Below are positions 44,701 through 49,544 of a DNA stretch of 64,000 bases, one piece after another. Each line of letters opens with the position of its first letter. Position 1 is the stretch's first letter. The translations under genes and the position numbers were made by a program. The stretch is from contig OZ024883.1 in NCBI GenBank assembly GCA_964017185.1, forward strand, positions 124,001 to 188,000, given 5' to 3'. The DNA is from Rugalucina vietnamica. Taxonomy: Eukaryota; Mollusca; Bivalvia; Lucinida; Lucinidae. The notes beneath the pieces were generated by a model. The model was not told where the DNA came from. It saw only the letters and a list, made by a program, of their open reading frames with translations, and made no database searches.

Positions 44701-44855
44701 GAGCCTTTCTTCTTAAAGTTCTCAACAAATGTTTCAATCTCTTTCTCAATTTTACAAGCTTCAAGTCCATTATATCTCTGTCCTCGTACACGATGGGGAC
44801 GTCCACCTCCACTAGCACTGGTGCGTGCTGTATTAGTTGTACCAGTTGTACACAT
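13344..44855 (-). CDS. MCF2L: DBL-family RhoGEF (MCF2/MCF2L-like), 9 exons, 3' part outside the window
   Basis: Nine minus-strand exons (44855-44330, 40561-40475, 26364-26250, 22620-22530, 19187-19077, 18664-18548, 17961-17702, 16355-16241, 13460-13344) have GT-AG ends, compatible phases and join to 513 codons without a stop. Residues 1-175 are a Ser/Thr-rich, probably disordered lead; about 190-349 form a Sec14/CRAL-TRIO-like domain (IDRRQSGWGSVK, GFFQRAFSDY, DIGGTLEF); 350-513 begin the spectrin-like region (RLLVQLDET, LQLRQFEEDF). This order is that of MCF2 and MCF2L (Dbs), guanine-exchange factors for Rho/Cdc42 at membranes, where the Sec14 domain binds phosphoinositides and restrains exchange activity. 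The DH and PH domains were not seen and should lie left of base 1. Introns are full of transposable elements and of partial copies of the gene's own exons. Orthology to MCF2L rather than MCF2 or MCF2L2 is not resolved; invertebrates probably have one co-orthologue. Confidence 0.88.
14270..15690 (-). mobile_element. SINE L copy split by a hAT-like insertion
   Basis: 14270-14296 plus 15595-15690 join into one decayed SINE L in minus orientation (GTAGTCTAGTGGTAGAACAT head). The two parts are separated by the 1298-bp element below. Confidence 0.7.
14297..15594. mobile_element. hAT-like non-autonomous DNA element, 1298 bp
   Basis: Termini CAGACATGGGG are inverted at both ends and flanked by an 8-bp direct repeat TGCTAAAG (14289-14296 and 15595-15602). 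An 8-bp duplication and CAG-starting ends are typical of hAT elements. Subterminal parts are full of TAATCATAATCA motifs in both directions. No transposase frame is seen. Confidence 0.8.
15716..15948 (-). mobile_element. SINE family K (tRNA-derived), full head
   Basis: On the minus strand it starts GTGGCCCCAGTGGCCGAGCG (A-box like, tRNA-Leu/Ser type) with GGTTCGAGCCCC (B-box), then GAGACAAGCC, TGATTGGCCCGTCTCATATG-like body, and GAAAGGGACGTAAATCTGAA, with an A-rich tail. Not a functional tRNA: no folded 3' acceptor stem follows the B box. Confidence 0.8.
16085..16200. mobile_element. Fragment of MITE family A
   Basis: Matches the A body (CCTCTTCTTCTTAAGTTCAA, CAGACCTGGTCCGAAGCCCT); termini are missing. 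It lies about 40 bases from the donor of exon 8. Confidence 0.55.
16241..16355 (-). CDS. MCF2L: MCF2L-like exon 8: spectrin-like repeat
   Basis: 115 bases, acceptor CTGTAG|GTTGCT, donor AAAATG|GTACGT; phase 2 in, phase 0 out. With AG from exon 7 it reads RLLVQLDETDRKFNDYWEKH and HVKLKQSLQLRQFEEDFKM. Human MCF2 has an almost identical run of motifs (ERLLVQLDET...W..HH.KL.QCLQL.HFE.DF), so this exon fixes the family assignment. Confidence 0.93.
16656..16870 (-). repeat. Repeat J
   Basis: AAAGGTACAAGTAGGCAAAG start, then CCACTCCAAAAACCGAGGTG, AGGTGGCCACTCA and GGCGCCAACAGCACAAAAA. Same start as the other copies, ends earlier. Confidence 0.8.
16871..17434. other. Intron 7 sequence, nothing recognised
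   Basis: A short frame at 17114-17329 is proline- and tryptophan-rich without a known family. Confidence 0.4.
17435..17625 (-). mobile_element. Decayed SINE L
   Basis: GTCATATCAGACTGGTACCA, CTTGCCCAAAGACACAACC and CCAAAGCTCTAACTACAAGG follow the order of the SINE L complement. Confidence 0.5.
17702..17961 (-). CDS. MCF2L: MCF2L-like exon 7: start of spectrin-like region
   Basis: 260 bases, acceptor TTCACAG|GCTGTA, donor GAAAG|GTAATA; phase 0 in, phase 2 out. The 86 codons start AVEKFTTNTNKVADSLSNLI and contain DVAGTERQILDHTKQRQELS, then end in HVTHVLAIER. In MCF2/MCF2L the same interval runs from AIExFA...T through a helix with HTxxRDKLxxEL to the ERLLxQLxET junction. The peptide is helical and polar as expected for a spectrin-like repeat. 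A decayed copy of its 5' half lies at 18002-18113. Confidence 0.9.
18002..18113 (-). pseudogene. Decayed partial copy of exon 7
   Basis: About 110 bases align without large gaps to the 5' part of exon 7 (about 17850-17964), including the acceptor context CAG|GCTGTTGAG, with a roughly 9-base deletion near the start. It carries early stops (TGA at the fifth codon, TAA in the GCG-GAC-TAA stretch), so it is a dead exon copy inside intron 6, about 40-150 bases from its parent. Confidence 0.7.
18185..18385 (-). mobile_element. SINE L
   Basis: TGGTTTGTTTGTTTTGTGGT, CAGTCGTGTCAGGGTGG, CTTGCTCAAGGACACAACAT and CAATGCTCTACCACTACCC are the complement of the 12811 copy. The frames on both strands here derive from it. 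Confidence 0.75.
18548..18664 (-). CDS. MCF2L: MCF2L-like exon 6: end of Sec14 domain
   Basis: 117 bases, acceptor TTGTAG|GTGATC, donor AGATCT|GTGAGT, phase 0 at both ends. Encodes 39 residues: VISVNSPSEMYEYIDDACIT, TDIGGTLEFDANEWTQHRS. It corresponds to the VIMLSSVxDLHxYID...LTxxLGGTL...W end of the Sec14 domain in MCF2/MCF2L, which forms the lipid-binding lid and the transition to the spectrin-like region. Confidence 0.92.
18959..19033 (-). CDS. Partial second copy of exon 5 (possible alternative exon 5b)
   Basis: Bases 18959-19025 repeat the 3' 67 bases or so of exon 5 (19077-19143) nearly perfectly. The copy keeps a donor-like TATCAG|GTACCT. At its other end, a new acceptor-like sequence CTGCTTAG|GTACAACC follows a long pyrimidine tract (complement of 19034-19060). 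Using it gives exactly 25 codons in phase 0: VQPHSFFQRAFSDYRSKFKE then ELEYQ. It could replace exon 5, removing 12 residues of the strand before GFFQR, or be silent. The intron to exon 5 would be only 43 bases, so joint inclusion is unlikely. Whether it is spliced is unknown. Confidence 0.4.
19077..19187 (-). CDS. MCF2L: MCF2L-like exon 5: Sec14 domain, GFFQR motif
   Basis: 111 bases, acceptor AATTTCAG|GGTTAT, donor TATCAG|GTAATG, phase 0 at both ends. The 37 residues run GYFPCHIQVVFLLQPHGFFQ, then RAFSDYRSKFKEELEYQ. They match the segment FPGN-hydrophobic strand-RPxGFFQR-SD of MCF2L. The TIR of element E begins only 44 bases upstream of the acceptor. A partial second copy with its own splice-like ends follows at 19033-18959. 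Confidence 0.9.
19208..20737. mobile_element. Tandem-core element E
   Basis: ATACCCCGCCAC (19232) is inverted as GTGGCGGGGTAT at the right end, followed by AAAAA. Between them are about nine to ten units of about 150 bp (GGGCCATAACTCTGTACTTA, CTCCTATACAAAGTTTGAAG, AAAATTTTAACGTAA), then GACGGACGGACAGACGG and a T-run. Same plan as elements B and C with unrelated sequence. It lies in intron 4, about 20-44 bases from the exon 5 acceptor. Confidence 0.9.
21127..21374. mobile_element. MITE family D, diverged copy
   Basis: CATCAGGAAAACATGTTCATG start, AAAACATAGATTGTGGGTAC centre, GGGCAAGTTTTCGTAATG end. Confidence 0.75.
21840..21860 (+). repeat. Poly-G run
   Basis: An uninterrupted run of about 21 G follows CTATTTTCTG; assembly length may be unreliable. 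Confidence 0.9.
21950..22380. mobile_element. Palindromic MITE with TACTGTAA ends
   Basis: TACTGTAAGTTTGGAAAATT at the left is inverted at the right as AATTTTTCCGAATTTACAGTA; inner parts (TTAGCGAG, AATTTGTTGCCTCGGGAAAA against TGAGGCAGCAAATTCAC) also pair, so most of its 430 bp is a long imperfect hairpin. Confidence 0.8.
22530..22620 (-). CDS. MCF2L: MCF2L-like exon 4: Sec14 domain core (intact copy of an arrayed exon)
   Basis: 91 bases, acceptor ATATTTCAG|CCTCC, donor TCTCA|GTAAGT; phase 2 in, phase 0 out. It reads LHETQLGFYVLIDRRQSGWG and then SVKTILMRFS, the GF-hydrophobic-IDRR-W-SVK core of the Sec14 fold in MCF2/MCF2L. This is the only copy with its exon end (the 11 bases after CCTCAT) and a donor. 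Immediately upstream in the gene lie about 26 truncated 118-bp copies that keep the acceptor (see repeat entry). The peptide is identical or nearly so in most copies, so the expansion is young. Confidence 0.9.
22621..25731 (-). repeat. Tandem array of about 26 truncated copies of exon 4 (118-bp unit)
   Basis: Counting the word GAGGATTGTC gives 27 occurrences at 118-base steps (22542 to 25611; one 119-base step at 23958-24077). The first is exon 4 itself. Read on the minus strand, each unit is about 35 intronic bases including the acceptor ATATTTCAG, followed by about 82 exon bases; it breaks after CCTCATA and joins straight to GCTTACACTG of the next unit, so exon end and donor are missing. 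Copies differ at few sites (GAGCCCCAG/GAGCCCGAG, GGGTCTCG/GAGTCTCG, TTACAG/TAATAG), with runs of adjacent units sharing variants. Because 118 is not a multiple of 3, reading through shifts frame: each copy is open for about two units and stops in the next. The array ends at 25731 in unique intron sequence; a lone copy of the intron part recurs at 26020-26056 beyond a MITE. Confidence 0.93.
25786..26019. mobile_element. MITE family A, full copy
   Basis: GAGCCACCTCGTGGGAAAAC to TTTTCCCATGAGGCGGCTC, with central palindrome CAGCTTCGCGGTTACCGCGA-AGCTG and GTAGCGAAAACAAAGGCGCT. It sits between the end of the exon array and a stray piece of its intron part (26020-26056). Confidence 0.9.
26250..26364 (-). 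CDS. MCF2L: MCF2L-like exon 3: Sec14 domain, first strand
   Basis: 115 bases, acceptor TTTTCCAG|GTGCC, donor CTCC|GTAAGT; phase 1 in, phase 2 out. It encodes GAKAKNGAPILTFPD followed by a charged segment EPTEEEYRKIVTYLCSVP. This is the GAPI/VTFP strand and the xxYLxSIP helix at the start of the Sec14 domain in the MCF2/MCF2L/Trio group. A diverged second copy of the 5' part of this exon lies about 90 bases upstream in the gene (26452-26527). Confidence 0.9.
26452..26527 (-). pseudogene. Partial copy of exon 3 with a frameshift
   Basis: The minus strand from 26527 reads TTCTCCAG|GAGCAAAGGCCAAGAA, an acceptor followed by about 75 bases similar to the start of exon 3 (GAPILTF conserved). After ACATTT one extra base shifts the frame and a TGA follows at the former HPEP position. 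It lies 88 bases upstream of exon 3 and is probably dead, though its acceptor looks usable. Confidence 0.7.
26557..26720 (-). mobile_element. SINE L
   Basis: TTTGTTTTGTGGTTTAACAT, CAGTCATGCCAGAACAGAGC and TGTGGTTCGAACCCAGGACC (B-box complement). Confidence 0.7.
26721..27389. other. Intron 2 sequence, nothing recognised
   Basis: The 26471-26893 frame crosses the exon 3 copy and SINE L and is not a gene. Confidence 0.5.
27385..27500. repeat. Palindrome, MITE-like
   Basis: AGCCCCAGATGTGACGCCGC pairs with GCGGCGTCCCATCTGGGGCT (27437-27480), enclosed by TATGCAAACAGTAT and ATTCTGTTTGCTTA. Confidence 0.7.
27646..27912. mobile_element. MITE family D
   Basis: CATTACAGAAACTTGCCCAT start, central palindrome ACCGCCTAGGCGAGGCGGT flanked by ATTGTGGGTAC and GTACCCACAAT, then the GGGGTTCAAAGGGGTA arm. 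Confidence 0.8.
27960..28120 (-). mobile_element. SINE K with target duplication, internally deleted
   Basis: Flanked by GGACATCAAACT at 27948-27959 and 28120-28131. The T-run at 27960-27970 is its A-tail. Head (CGGCCCCCGTGGCCGAGCGG) is joined to GCCAAGTTCTGCTTGCGGGT with the B-box part deleted. Confidence 0.85.
28196..29256 (+). repeat. Left arm of the 7.3-kb element
   Basis: Near-identical to the complement of 34178-35482 without its J insertion. Starts CACGCCCGGTAAAG, contains a CCACCGGCGGTGG palindrome close to the end. Confidence 0.9.
29515..29652. repeat. Near-perfect palindrome inside the 7.3-kb element
   Basis: GTGCATTAACGTTTGCCAAG and CAATAATGTGTTGCAGCCC are repeated inverted around the centre GAACCGCGTAGCGGTGA; arms about 60 bp. 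A foldback MITE nested in the element. Confidence 0.9.
29696..29751 (+). repeat. (TTTA)n microsatellite
   Basis: About fourteen uninterrupted TTTA units. Confidence 0.95.
29930..30102. repeat. Tandem palindromic repeat with TGACGTCA
   Basis: Four units of CAGGGCATTAACACCATTAT with TGCCCTG, separated by TATGACGTCATCT; period about 43. Each unit is itself an inverted repeat (AGGGCAWTAA ... TTATTGCCCT) and three spacers carry the CRE-type palindrome TGACGTCA or a variant. Confidence 0.85.
30252..30542 (+). CDS. Small, very basic hypothetical protein (96 residues)
   Basis: ATG at 30252 directly follows a splice-acceptor-like TTTACGTTTCCAG, and the frame is open farther left to 30198. The product starts MGRFKGKRTMRRYLTEQKKH and is rich in Lys, Arg, His and Ser throughout, with no acidic stretch, membrane segment or signal peptide. 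It lies inside the 7.3-kb TIR element, between the palindromic repeats and the nested element I, and is the only frame there with a non-random composition. Function unknown. A nucleic-acid-binding role is suggested only by its charge. No family was recognised; chance is possible, since 96 codons in AT-rich DNA is not rare. AATAAATAA follows the stop closely. Confidence 0.35.
   Translation: MGRFKGKRTMRRYLTEQKKHISGVDRKSKTLSRVRSNRHLRKSQNTVHHPIELLVHHPKRQFVLKSIHRGKFRFPKKKNIKSGTKSKVLRLVNSNK
30543..31056. other. No gene recognised, interior of the 7.3-kb element
   Basis: AT-rich, with an A-run at 31033-31046. Confidence 0.5.
31057..33528. mobile_element. Nested element I: inverted pair of tandem arrays with G/C-rich termini
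   Basis: CCGGTGTAACAGTTTATCTT starts it and the right end is the inverse (CCGGTGTCCCAGTTTATCTT), continuing through CCTGGACAGCTT and CCCCCCGGGGGG; about 49 bp of TIR. The left half has six units of about 186 bp with AAGCTGTCCAGGGCGGTTTA; the right half has six units of similar period with AAACCGCCCTGGACAGGTTA, in the opposite direction. The whole 2.5 kb could fold back on itself. No reading frame. Confidence 0.85.
32308..32328 (+). repeat. Poly-C run
   Basis: About 20 C in one unit of element I, in place of the usual CCCCCCGCC. Confidence 0.9.
33529..34177. other. No gene recognised, interior of the 7.3-kb element
   Basis: AT-rich. The minus frame at 33841-34056 (71 codons, Ile/Lys/Phe-rich) has no family features. 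Confidence 0.45.
34178..35482 (-). repeat. Right arm of the 7.3-kb element
   Basis: Inverted copy of 28196-29256 with repeat J inserted at 34388-34641. Differences from the left arm are scattered single bases. Confidence 0.9.
34388..34641 (-). repeat. Repeat J inserted in the right arm
   Basis: AAAGGTACAAGTAGGCAAAG to AAGACATAAAACAAAAAGAA. The host sequence TTTCAAAATTGCTC of the left arm is split by it into CTTCAAAA and AAAATTGCTC, a short A-rich direct repeat. Confidence 0.85.
35585..35820. mobile_element. MITE family A
   Basis: GAGCTGCATCATGAGAAAAC to TTGCGGCTC, with the palindrome CAGCTTCGCAGTAACTGCGA-AGCTG. Flanked by AAAT on both sides. Confidence 0.85.
35969..36060 (-). mobile_element. 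SINE K fragment
   Basis: ATATGAGACGGGCCAATCAG and TTTGGCTTGTCTCACAA in the order of the SINE K complement. Confidence 0.65.
36061..37115. other. Intron 2 sequence, nothing recognised
   Basis: No exon-like or named repeat sequence. Confidence 0.5.
37116..39508. mobile_element. Tandem-core element C, copy 2
   Basis: GGACCAATGGTCC hairpin, GCTCACCTGAG start, five units with CATATATGGGCATGGCGGCC and AGGTCAAGGTCAT, GACGGACGACGACGC spacer, CTCAGGTGAGCTAAAA end. Confidence 0.9.
39509..39929. other. Intron 2 sequence, nothing recognised
   Basis: The minus frame 39514-39720 has no features. Confidence 0.5.
39930..40130 (-). mobile_element. SINE L
   Basis: GTTAAACATCCCAGTCAACA, CAGTCATGTCAGGAGGGAGC, GATCGAACTCAGGACC and TCTCTACCACAAGGCC are the SINE L complement with a readable B-box. 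Confidence 0.8.
40236..40449. mobile_element. MITE family A beside exon 2
   Basis: GAGCCACCCCATGGGAAAAC to TTTTCCCACGAGGCGGCTC; the central palindrome has lost about 20 bases. Ends 25 bases past the exon 2 donor. Confidence 0.9.
40475..40561 (-). CDS. MCF2L: MCF2L-like exon 2: start of the Sec14 region
   Basis: 87 bases, acceptor TTTTCAG|GAAATG, donor TCAG|GTGAG, phase 1 at both ends. With the base left by exon 1 it reads GNVMGTESVCPYSVLDVAQL and continues LLQTKYAYIS. In vertebrate MCF2/MCF2L the matching segment, where a short helix leads into the QFAYLSGG-type entry of the Sec14 domain, is at the same place. The exon sits in an unusual setting: a MITE of family A ends 26 bases downstream of the exon (40449) and a tandem-core C element starts 22 bases upstream (40583), so branch point and much of the pyrimidine tract are probably supplied by the C element. 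Confidence 0.85.
40583..42996. mobile_element. Tandem-core element C, copy 3, split by an insertion
   Basis: GGACCAATGGTCC, GCTCACCTGAG start; CTCAGGTGAGCTAA end. About four units; the second is broken at 41045-41936 by the element below. Starts 22 bases upstream of the exon 2 acceptor. Confidence 0.9.
41045..41936. mobile_element. 892-bp TIR element with tandem GGTCGTTTCGGCC termini and 8-bp TSD
   Basis: GATGCTTC occurs on both sides (41037-41044, 41937-41944) and is a single site in other C units. Both ends are arrays of GGGTCGTTTCGGCC, pointing inward: six to seven motifs at the left, seven at the right, with spacers of a few bases. The inside contains a truncated family A fragment (about 41453-41545). 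No transposase frame. The 8-bp duplication suggests hAT or P-like; class not settled. Confidence 0.85.
42997..43731. other. Intron 1 sequence, nothing recognised
   Basis: No exon-like sequence; minus frame 43255-43458 is featureless. Confidence 0.5.
43732..43966. mobile_element. MITE family A with ACATT flanks
   Basis: GAGCCTCGACGCGAGAAAAC to TTCTCACGATGCGGCTC, central palindrome CAGCTTCGCGGTTACCGCGA-AGCTG. The direct repeat ACATT on both sides suggests a 5-bp target duplication. Confidence 0.9.
44138..44220 (-). pseudogene. Partial copy of the 3' end of exon 1
   Basis: Bases 44138-44220 align to 44321-44404, the last 75 bases of exon 1 plus donor: ATGTCACA, a Thr-rich stretch, then GATGGGACAAAGGAATATAC followed by AGGGTAAG in place of AGGTAAG. 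The copy is open up to that point. A weaker third likeness (TTACTGTATA, on + strand) occurs at about 44238-44275. These lie inside intron 1, 100-190 bases from the parent. Confidence 0.6.
44330..44855 (-). CDS. MCF2L: MCF2L-like exon 1: start codon and Ser-rich N-terminus
   Basis: ATG at 44855 with A at -3; an in-frame TGA about 65 bases upstream, with no other ATG between, supports this start. The exon encodes 175 codons plus one base and ends at a strong donor CAG|GTAAG (GT at 44329-44328), phase 1. The peptide has a basic Gly/Thr start, a short charged helix-like stretch (EIETFVENFKKK), then a long Ser/Arg-rich tract with SSSQSRSSRLSSS and acidic-Tyr clusters such as DSDYGDEDYRR. No catalytic domain is seen; it looks like a disordered, phosphorylatable lead specific to this isoform. 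The reading frame runs on past the donor to a stop at 44262, which would give a 197-residue unspliced product, but the donor and the phase match to exon 2 argue for splicing. A 5' non-coding exon farther right cannot be excluded. No TATA-like promoter was recognised. Confidence 0.8.
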
Positions 44856-45247
44856 AGTTACAGCACAGCTGCACAGTGCTCTATATGGTTGTAATGTTTT
44901 GTGACGTTTAACTCTTTGTCAACATTGATATACAGGTACACAAATTCTTACATAATTATGATGTTTAGTAATGTTATATGCTTCATGTAAAAATTCCAAG
45001 CTTTTTTCTTTCTCATTGTTAAGTCCCAGGTAAGACAAAGTTCTACAATGTTATAAAATTTTGTGTTGTTACAATATTTCTCATTGTGTTTAAATACTAT
45101 TTCAAGTCCTAAAAAAGATGTTTTGATCATTTCAAACTAAGTCTAACCTTTTTCTTTCTCTGAAGCACAACTCATCTTCATGTGTTCAGCTTTTTCTCTA
45201 TGTTTGTTTATAGTCATAACATGATAGCAACATGTGTTACATTATAT
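44856..45247. other. Upstream of exon 1, nothing recognised
   Basis: No TATA box or CpG-rich promoter is evident; an upstream non-coding exon may lie farther right. Confidence 0.4.
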
Positions 45248-45481
45248 GAGCCACCCCATGGGAAAACCAACAATCTGCATAGGCGAAAACAAAGGCGCAG
45301 ATCAGCTTCGCGGTAACCGCGAAGCTGATCAGCGCCTTTGTCTTCGCTACTCGGATAGTACAATTACTCCTCTACTTAAATCCGAAATTTCAAGCTTCTA
45401 GCTCTTTTCTGTAACTGTACAGGCCGGTTTGTGTCAGACCTGTTCGGAAACCACATTGTTGGTTTTGCCACGCGGTTGCTC
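45248..45481. mobile_element. MITE family A
   Basis: GAGCCACCCCATGGGAAAAC to GGTTTTGCCACGCGGTTGCTC with a perfect central palindrome (TTCGCGGTAACCGCGAA). Confidence 0.9.
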
Positions 45482-45540
45482 ATATTTTCAAAGCATAAAC
45501 TGTCTGTAATTACATCTTAACATATTCCATTATGATAACT

Positions 45541-48335
45541 TGACTATGCAATATAAAGATATTTTTTTCAGCTGAAAAAATAAATTGAAAATTTCACTGG
45601 AAAAAAAAAGACACTTTTCATATTTTTTTGCTCAAAAACATTGATTGTGGGTACACGTTAGAAACACCTTGGTGATGCGGTTCTAACCAGTACCCACAAT
45701 CTTATGTTTTTGAGCAAAAAAAGGAAAAGTAGGTATACTCCTGTACACCATAGTTTTAATATATAAAAGTGGGGTTTGATGGGGTATAGATTTCACAGAC
45801 ATATTCTCTGATGATAATAAAACACAGATCATATCAGGAAAACATGTCCGTGCAATGTATACCCCCTCATACCCCACTTTTGTATAGTAAAACTGGGGTA
45901 TGCAGGGGTATACCCATTTTTCTTATTTTTGGTCCAAAACATAGATTGTGGGTACTCGTTAGAACTGCCTCACCGAGGCAGTTCTAACGTGTACCCAAAA
46001 TCTATGTTTTGAGCAAAAATATGAAATATCAAATTTTTTCCAGTGAAAATTTTCATTTTTACAACCAAAATTTTTTTCTGTATATTGCATGGGCATGTTT
46101 TCATAATGCACAACAGATATTCACATGACATGGCCATGTAAAAGATATGCTAGAATTGCTATAAATATGATTCTGTTTCTAAAAGAGGAAAACAATATGT
46201 TTCCCTGAAGACAAATAAGCAAAATTTAAATTTCCAATTATAAAAGACAAGAAATATATCTGATTTAAATCATTCAAATATCAAGAATTATTAATTTTCT
46301 TCACATAGCAAACAACTTTGAACGCCACATTCATCACGAAAACATGTCAGACTCTGTGAAATGTATACCCCTTTAAATCCCACTTTTATATAGTAAAACT
46401 GGGGTATGCAGGGGTATACCTTTTTCTCTCAAAACATAGATTGTGGGTACTCGTTAGAACCGCCTCGGTGAGGCGGTTCTAACGTGTACCCACAATCAAT
46501 GTTTTGAGTAAACATATTACAATTTTTCCAAAGAAATTTTCAATTTATAATGCTGAAAAAATTCTCTGTACACATATTGCATGGGCAAGTTTTCGTAATG
46601 TTTATTCAACCAATGTTCACCAACTAGAACTGCCCAAACTTTAATAGGCACCACCTGAGTCCTAATGCTCTTCTTACATTTTAATGGAAATTGGAGAAAA
46701 ATCTCATGCAAAACTTGTATACGTTCACAAGGACCAAACACTCTCAAGTCATTTGCATGTGACACTCTTATTTTAGACCAAAAAGAGGTCATACTGCTTT
46801 CAGTAGGCTTGCATAAGAGATTTTTTTTTTTTTTTTTATAACCTTCAGTTCCTTTAGCAATGATCAATTACCTAACTATCTGTAATAACTGCTCTTTCAT
46901 TTACAAAGTACAAAGCAGTAATTATGGAAATGCTCAGAATAAATGTCTCCCGTGCCGAGATTTATCAGAAATTTCTGGGTTAAATCATGCAAATTCTCTC
47001 ACAATCAATACTAGCAGTATGCACATGAGGAAAACACTTCTAATACATCATTTCTGATTCGCTGTTTCAGTTTGAACTACAACGGCTGATTTTCCCTACA
47101 AATATCATATAACCTTGGGTAAACAAGAAAATGAGCATAGCAATAGCATCAGGAAAACATGTCTGTGAAATGTATACGCCCTTAACCCCAACTTTGCAGG
47201 GGTATACCTATTTTTCTTATTTTTGCTCTAAAACATAGATTGTGGGTATTCCTTAGCACCGCCTCGCCGAGGCGGTTCTAACATGCACCCACAATCTATG
47301 TTTTGAGTAAAAATAAGAAAAATATCAATTTTTTTCCAGTGAAAATTTTCATTTTTACAATCAAAATATTTTCTGTTTATTGCATGAGTGTATTCTGATT
47401 TGCTGTTTCAGTGTTTCAGGCTGATTTTTCCCTACAAATATCATATAACCTTGGGTAAACAAGTAAATGAGCATATCAATAGTGCAGTTGCTTTTGCAAC
47501 ATTAACACGGAGAATCTACTTTCTGAACATCTACATCGATGTACAACCAAGTCTGTACTAAGCTCCTTCAAGACGTAAAATGCCAAACTTGGCAAATAAA
47601 CAACTTCTGTATAAAACCCTAAATCATACCAGTTACCTAAGAATGAGACCAGCTACCAAAAAGACATCATCAAATATATGTTGCGGTAATTCAGAAAGAA
47701 TACTACATACATTCATCAGGAAAACATTTCCGTGCAATAAATACCCCCTTAAACCCCACTTTTATACAGTAAAAATGGGGTATGCAAGGGTATACCTATT
47801 TTTCTTATTTTTGCTCCAAAACATAGATTGTGGGTACTCGTTAGAACCACCTCAGCGAGGCGGTTCTAATGTCTATCCACAATCTGTTTTGAGCAAAAGT
47901 AAGAAAAATATCCAATTTTTTCCAGGGAAATTTTTCATTTTTACAACCAAAAAATTTCTGTATATTGCATGGACATGTTTTCGTAATGACAGAGCAATTC
48001 CTGTGCTCTGCATGGACCAATACTAATTCACCTTTCAGGCTAACATATCAAGCATAAGGCATGCACTTACATTACAAAAACTCCCATGCAATATACAGAG
48101 ATTTTTCAAATTGTAAAACTTGAAAATTTTCATTGAAAATCTTTTGATATTTTTCTTATTTTTGCTCAAAACATAGATTGTGGGTACACGTAAGAACCGA
48201 TGCCGAGGCGGTTCTAACGAGTACCCACAATCTATGTTTTGGAGCAAAAATAAGAAAAATAGGTATACCCCTGCAAACCCCAGTTTTTCTATATAAAAGT
48301 GGGACATGGACGGACATGTTTTCCTGATGTATGTA
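45541..48335. mobile_element. Cluster of six MITE family D copies
   Basis: Copies at about 45541-45850, 45834-46109, 46334-46601, 47148-47384, 47714-47987 and 48073-48335, in both orientations. Each has termini CATCAGGAAAACATGTCC and TTGCATGGGCATGTTTTCGT-AATG, a pair GGGGTATGCAGGGGTATACC, and a central foldback AACCGCCTCGGCGAGGCGGT between ATTGTGGGTAC and GTACCCACAAT. The first two share their ends. A sequence with CAAATATCATATAACCTTGG occurs on both sides of the fourth copy (about 47054-47147 and 47393-47486), a local duplication. Confidence 0.85.
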
Positions 48336-48603
48336 ACAATAATTTATCCACAAACCTATAGTCAAAGACCATTCTGCATGGATGTTTACTTCAAAAGTGG
48401 TTAATTTAATTTAATGTTTTCAAACCTAACGAAGATTCCCAATGGCCTGAAGACCACCAGTAGGTTTAATCTTTGTGTTTACAGTAGGGTCATTCAGAAC
48501 AATAATAATAATAATCGACTTTATTTAACGAGGGTAAACACATTTAGTACAAACTAATTTTCCATGTGGCCCTCAGTAATCTACAAACATGAAAAACAAT
48601 TAC
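48336..48603. other. No gene; short AAT microsatellite
   Basis: AATAATAATAATAATCGACT at about 48500; otherwise unassigned. Confidence 0.5.
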
Positions 48604-49405
48604 AAAGGACCAGTCTCCATAAGGGGGTTTTGGTGGTACCTGAATTTTTCAATAATATTTTGGTAGCATATAGACACATAAAGGGGACATGCATTCGTGA
48701 AAAGTTTGAGTTGAACGGGCTTTTGATTTGGTAGTTATGGGTAATTAAAGTGGGTGGGGTAATTCCATACCTGTTTTCACTGAAGGAGAAAATCATCAAT
48801 TTTCACTGTTTTTATAAAGTGCAGCCAAAATGTTTTATCATACAATGACAGGGCATTAGTCACATAGTATATTGGTATGAAGATTAATTATGCGACTCTA
48901 AAAAGTACAGAGAAATATAACATTGATACTAGGTCTTGAATTTTGAGTATTTTTATCAACCAACTTTGCCAAAAACATGAACACGTCTCTCCAAAGCTAC
49001 ATAATCAAACCATATTTTGAGGAAATATTGACCAATGCTTGGTTATTGCAGAATTATGGGGATTTTTGTGTAGCTTGGTTAATTAATGAGTTACGTGCCC
49101 TTGAATGCTAGAAACTGACATGAAAATTTAAAAATGTGTAAGTTTTTGGTCAAAGTTTCACTAGTTGTCTATATCTCATAAATCAACCATCACAAACCAT
49201 TCATATTTGGACCATAGGCATCCCAAAGGGTTTGCTTTCTTTCCATGAGTTTGGACCCCAGGGTCCATGCCCGGGAATTGGGGCTAAAGGTCAAATCTAG
49301 GTCACCTTTTAAATGTGTTGTTTTCAATGTTAATGCTTCTTCTCTTAGTCCATATCTTAAAAACAAACATAGAAATGTTTTTTATTTAGATCACATATGC
49401 CCTGT
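48604..49405 (+). repeat. Repeat M, left copy
   Basis: AAGGACCAGTCTCCATAAGG, GGGTGGGGTAATTCCATACC, TGCCCGGGAATTGG. Nearly identical, in inverse orientation, to 58468-59302. No reading frame longer than about 65 codons. Confidence 0.9.
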
Positions 49406-49544
49406 AAGGTTGTTTACAATGTTAATGTTTCTTCTCTAAGTCCATATCTTGAACCAAAAATAGGAATGTGTTTTTATTTAGATCATATATGCCCTCGAGG
49501 GTCCATGTGTGGGGATGGGGCTAGAGGTCAAAATCTAGAACTTC
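49406..49544. repeat. Partial duplication of the repeat M end
   Basis: GTTAATGTTTCTTCTCTAAG and TTTAGATCATATATGCCCTC repeat the end of M about 100 bases on. Confidence 0.7.

Noticed and set aside
44262..44855. A single-exon 197-residue protein
   Set aside because: The last 22 codons lie past a strong donor at 44329, and the phase fits exon 2 exactly; the unspliced product is not favoured.
46517..46867. Minus-strand 116-codon frame with SSMTSFWSKIRVSHANDLRV
   Set aside because: Partly inside MITE D, starts in a poly-T stretch, and shows no family motif that I could name.
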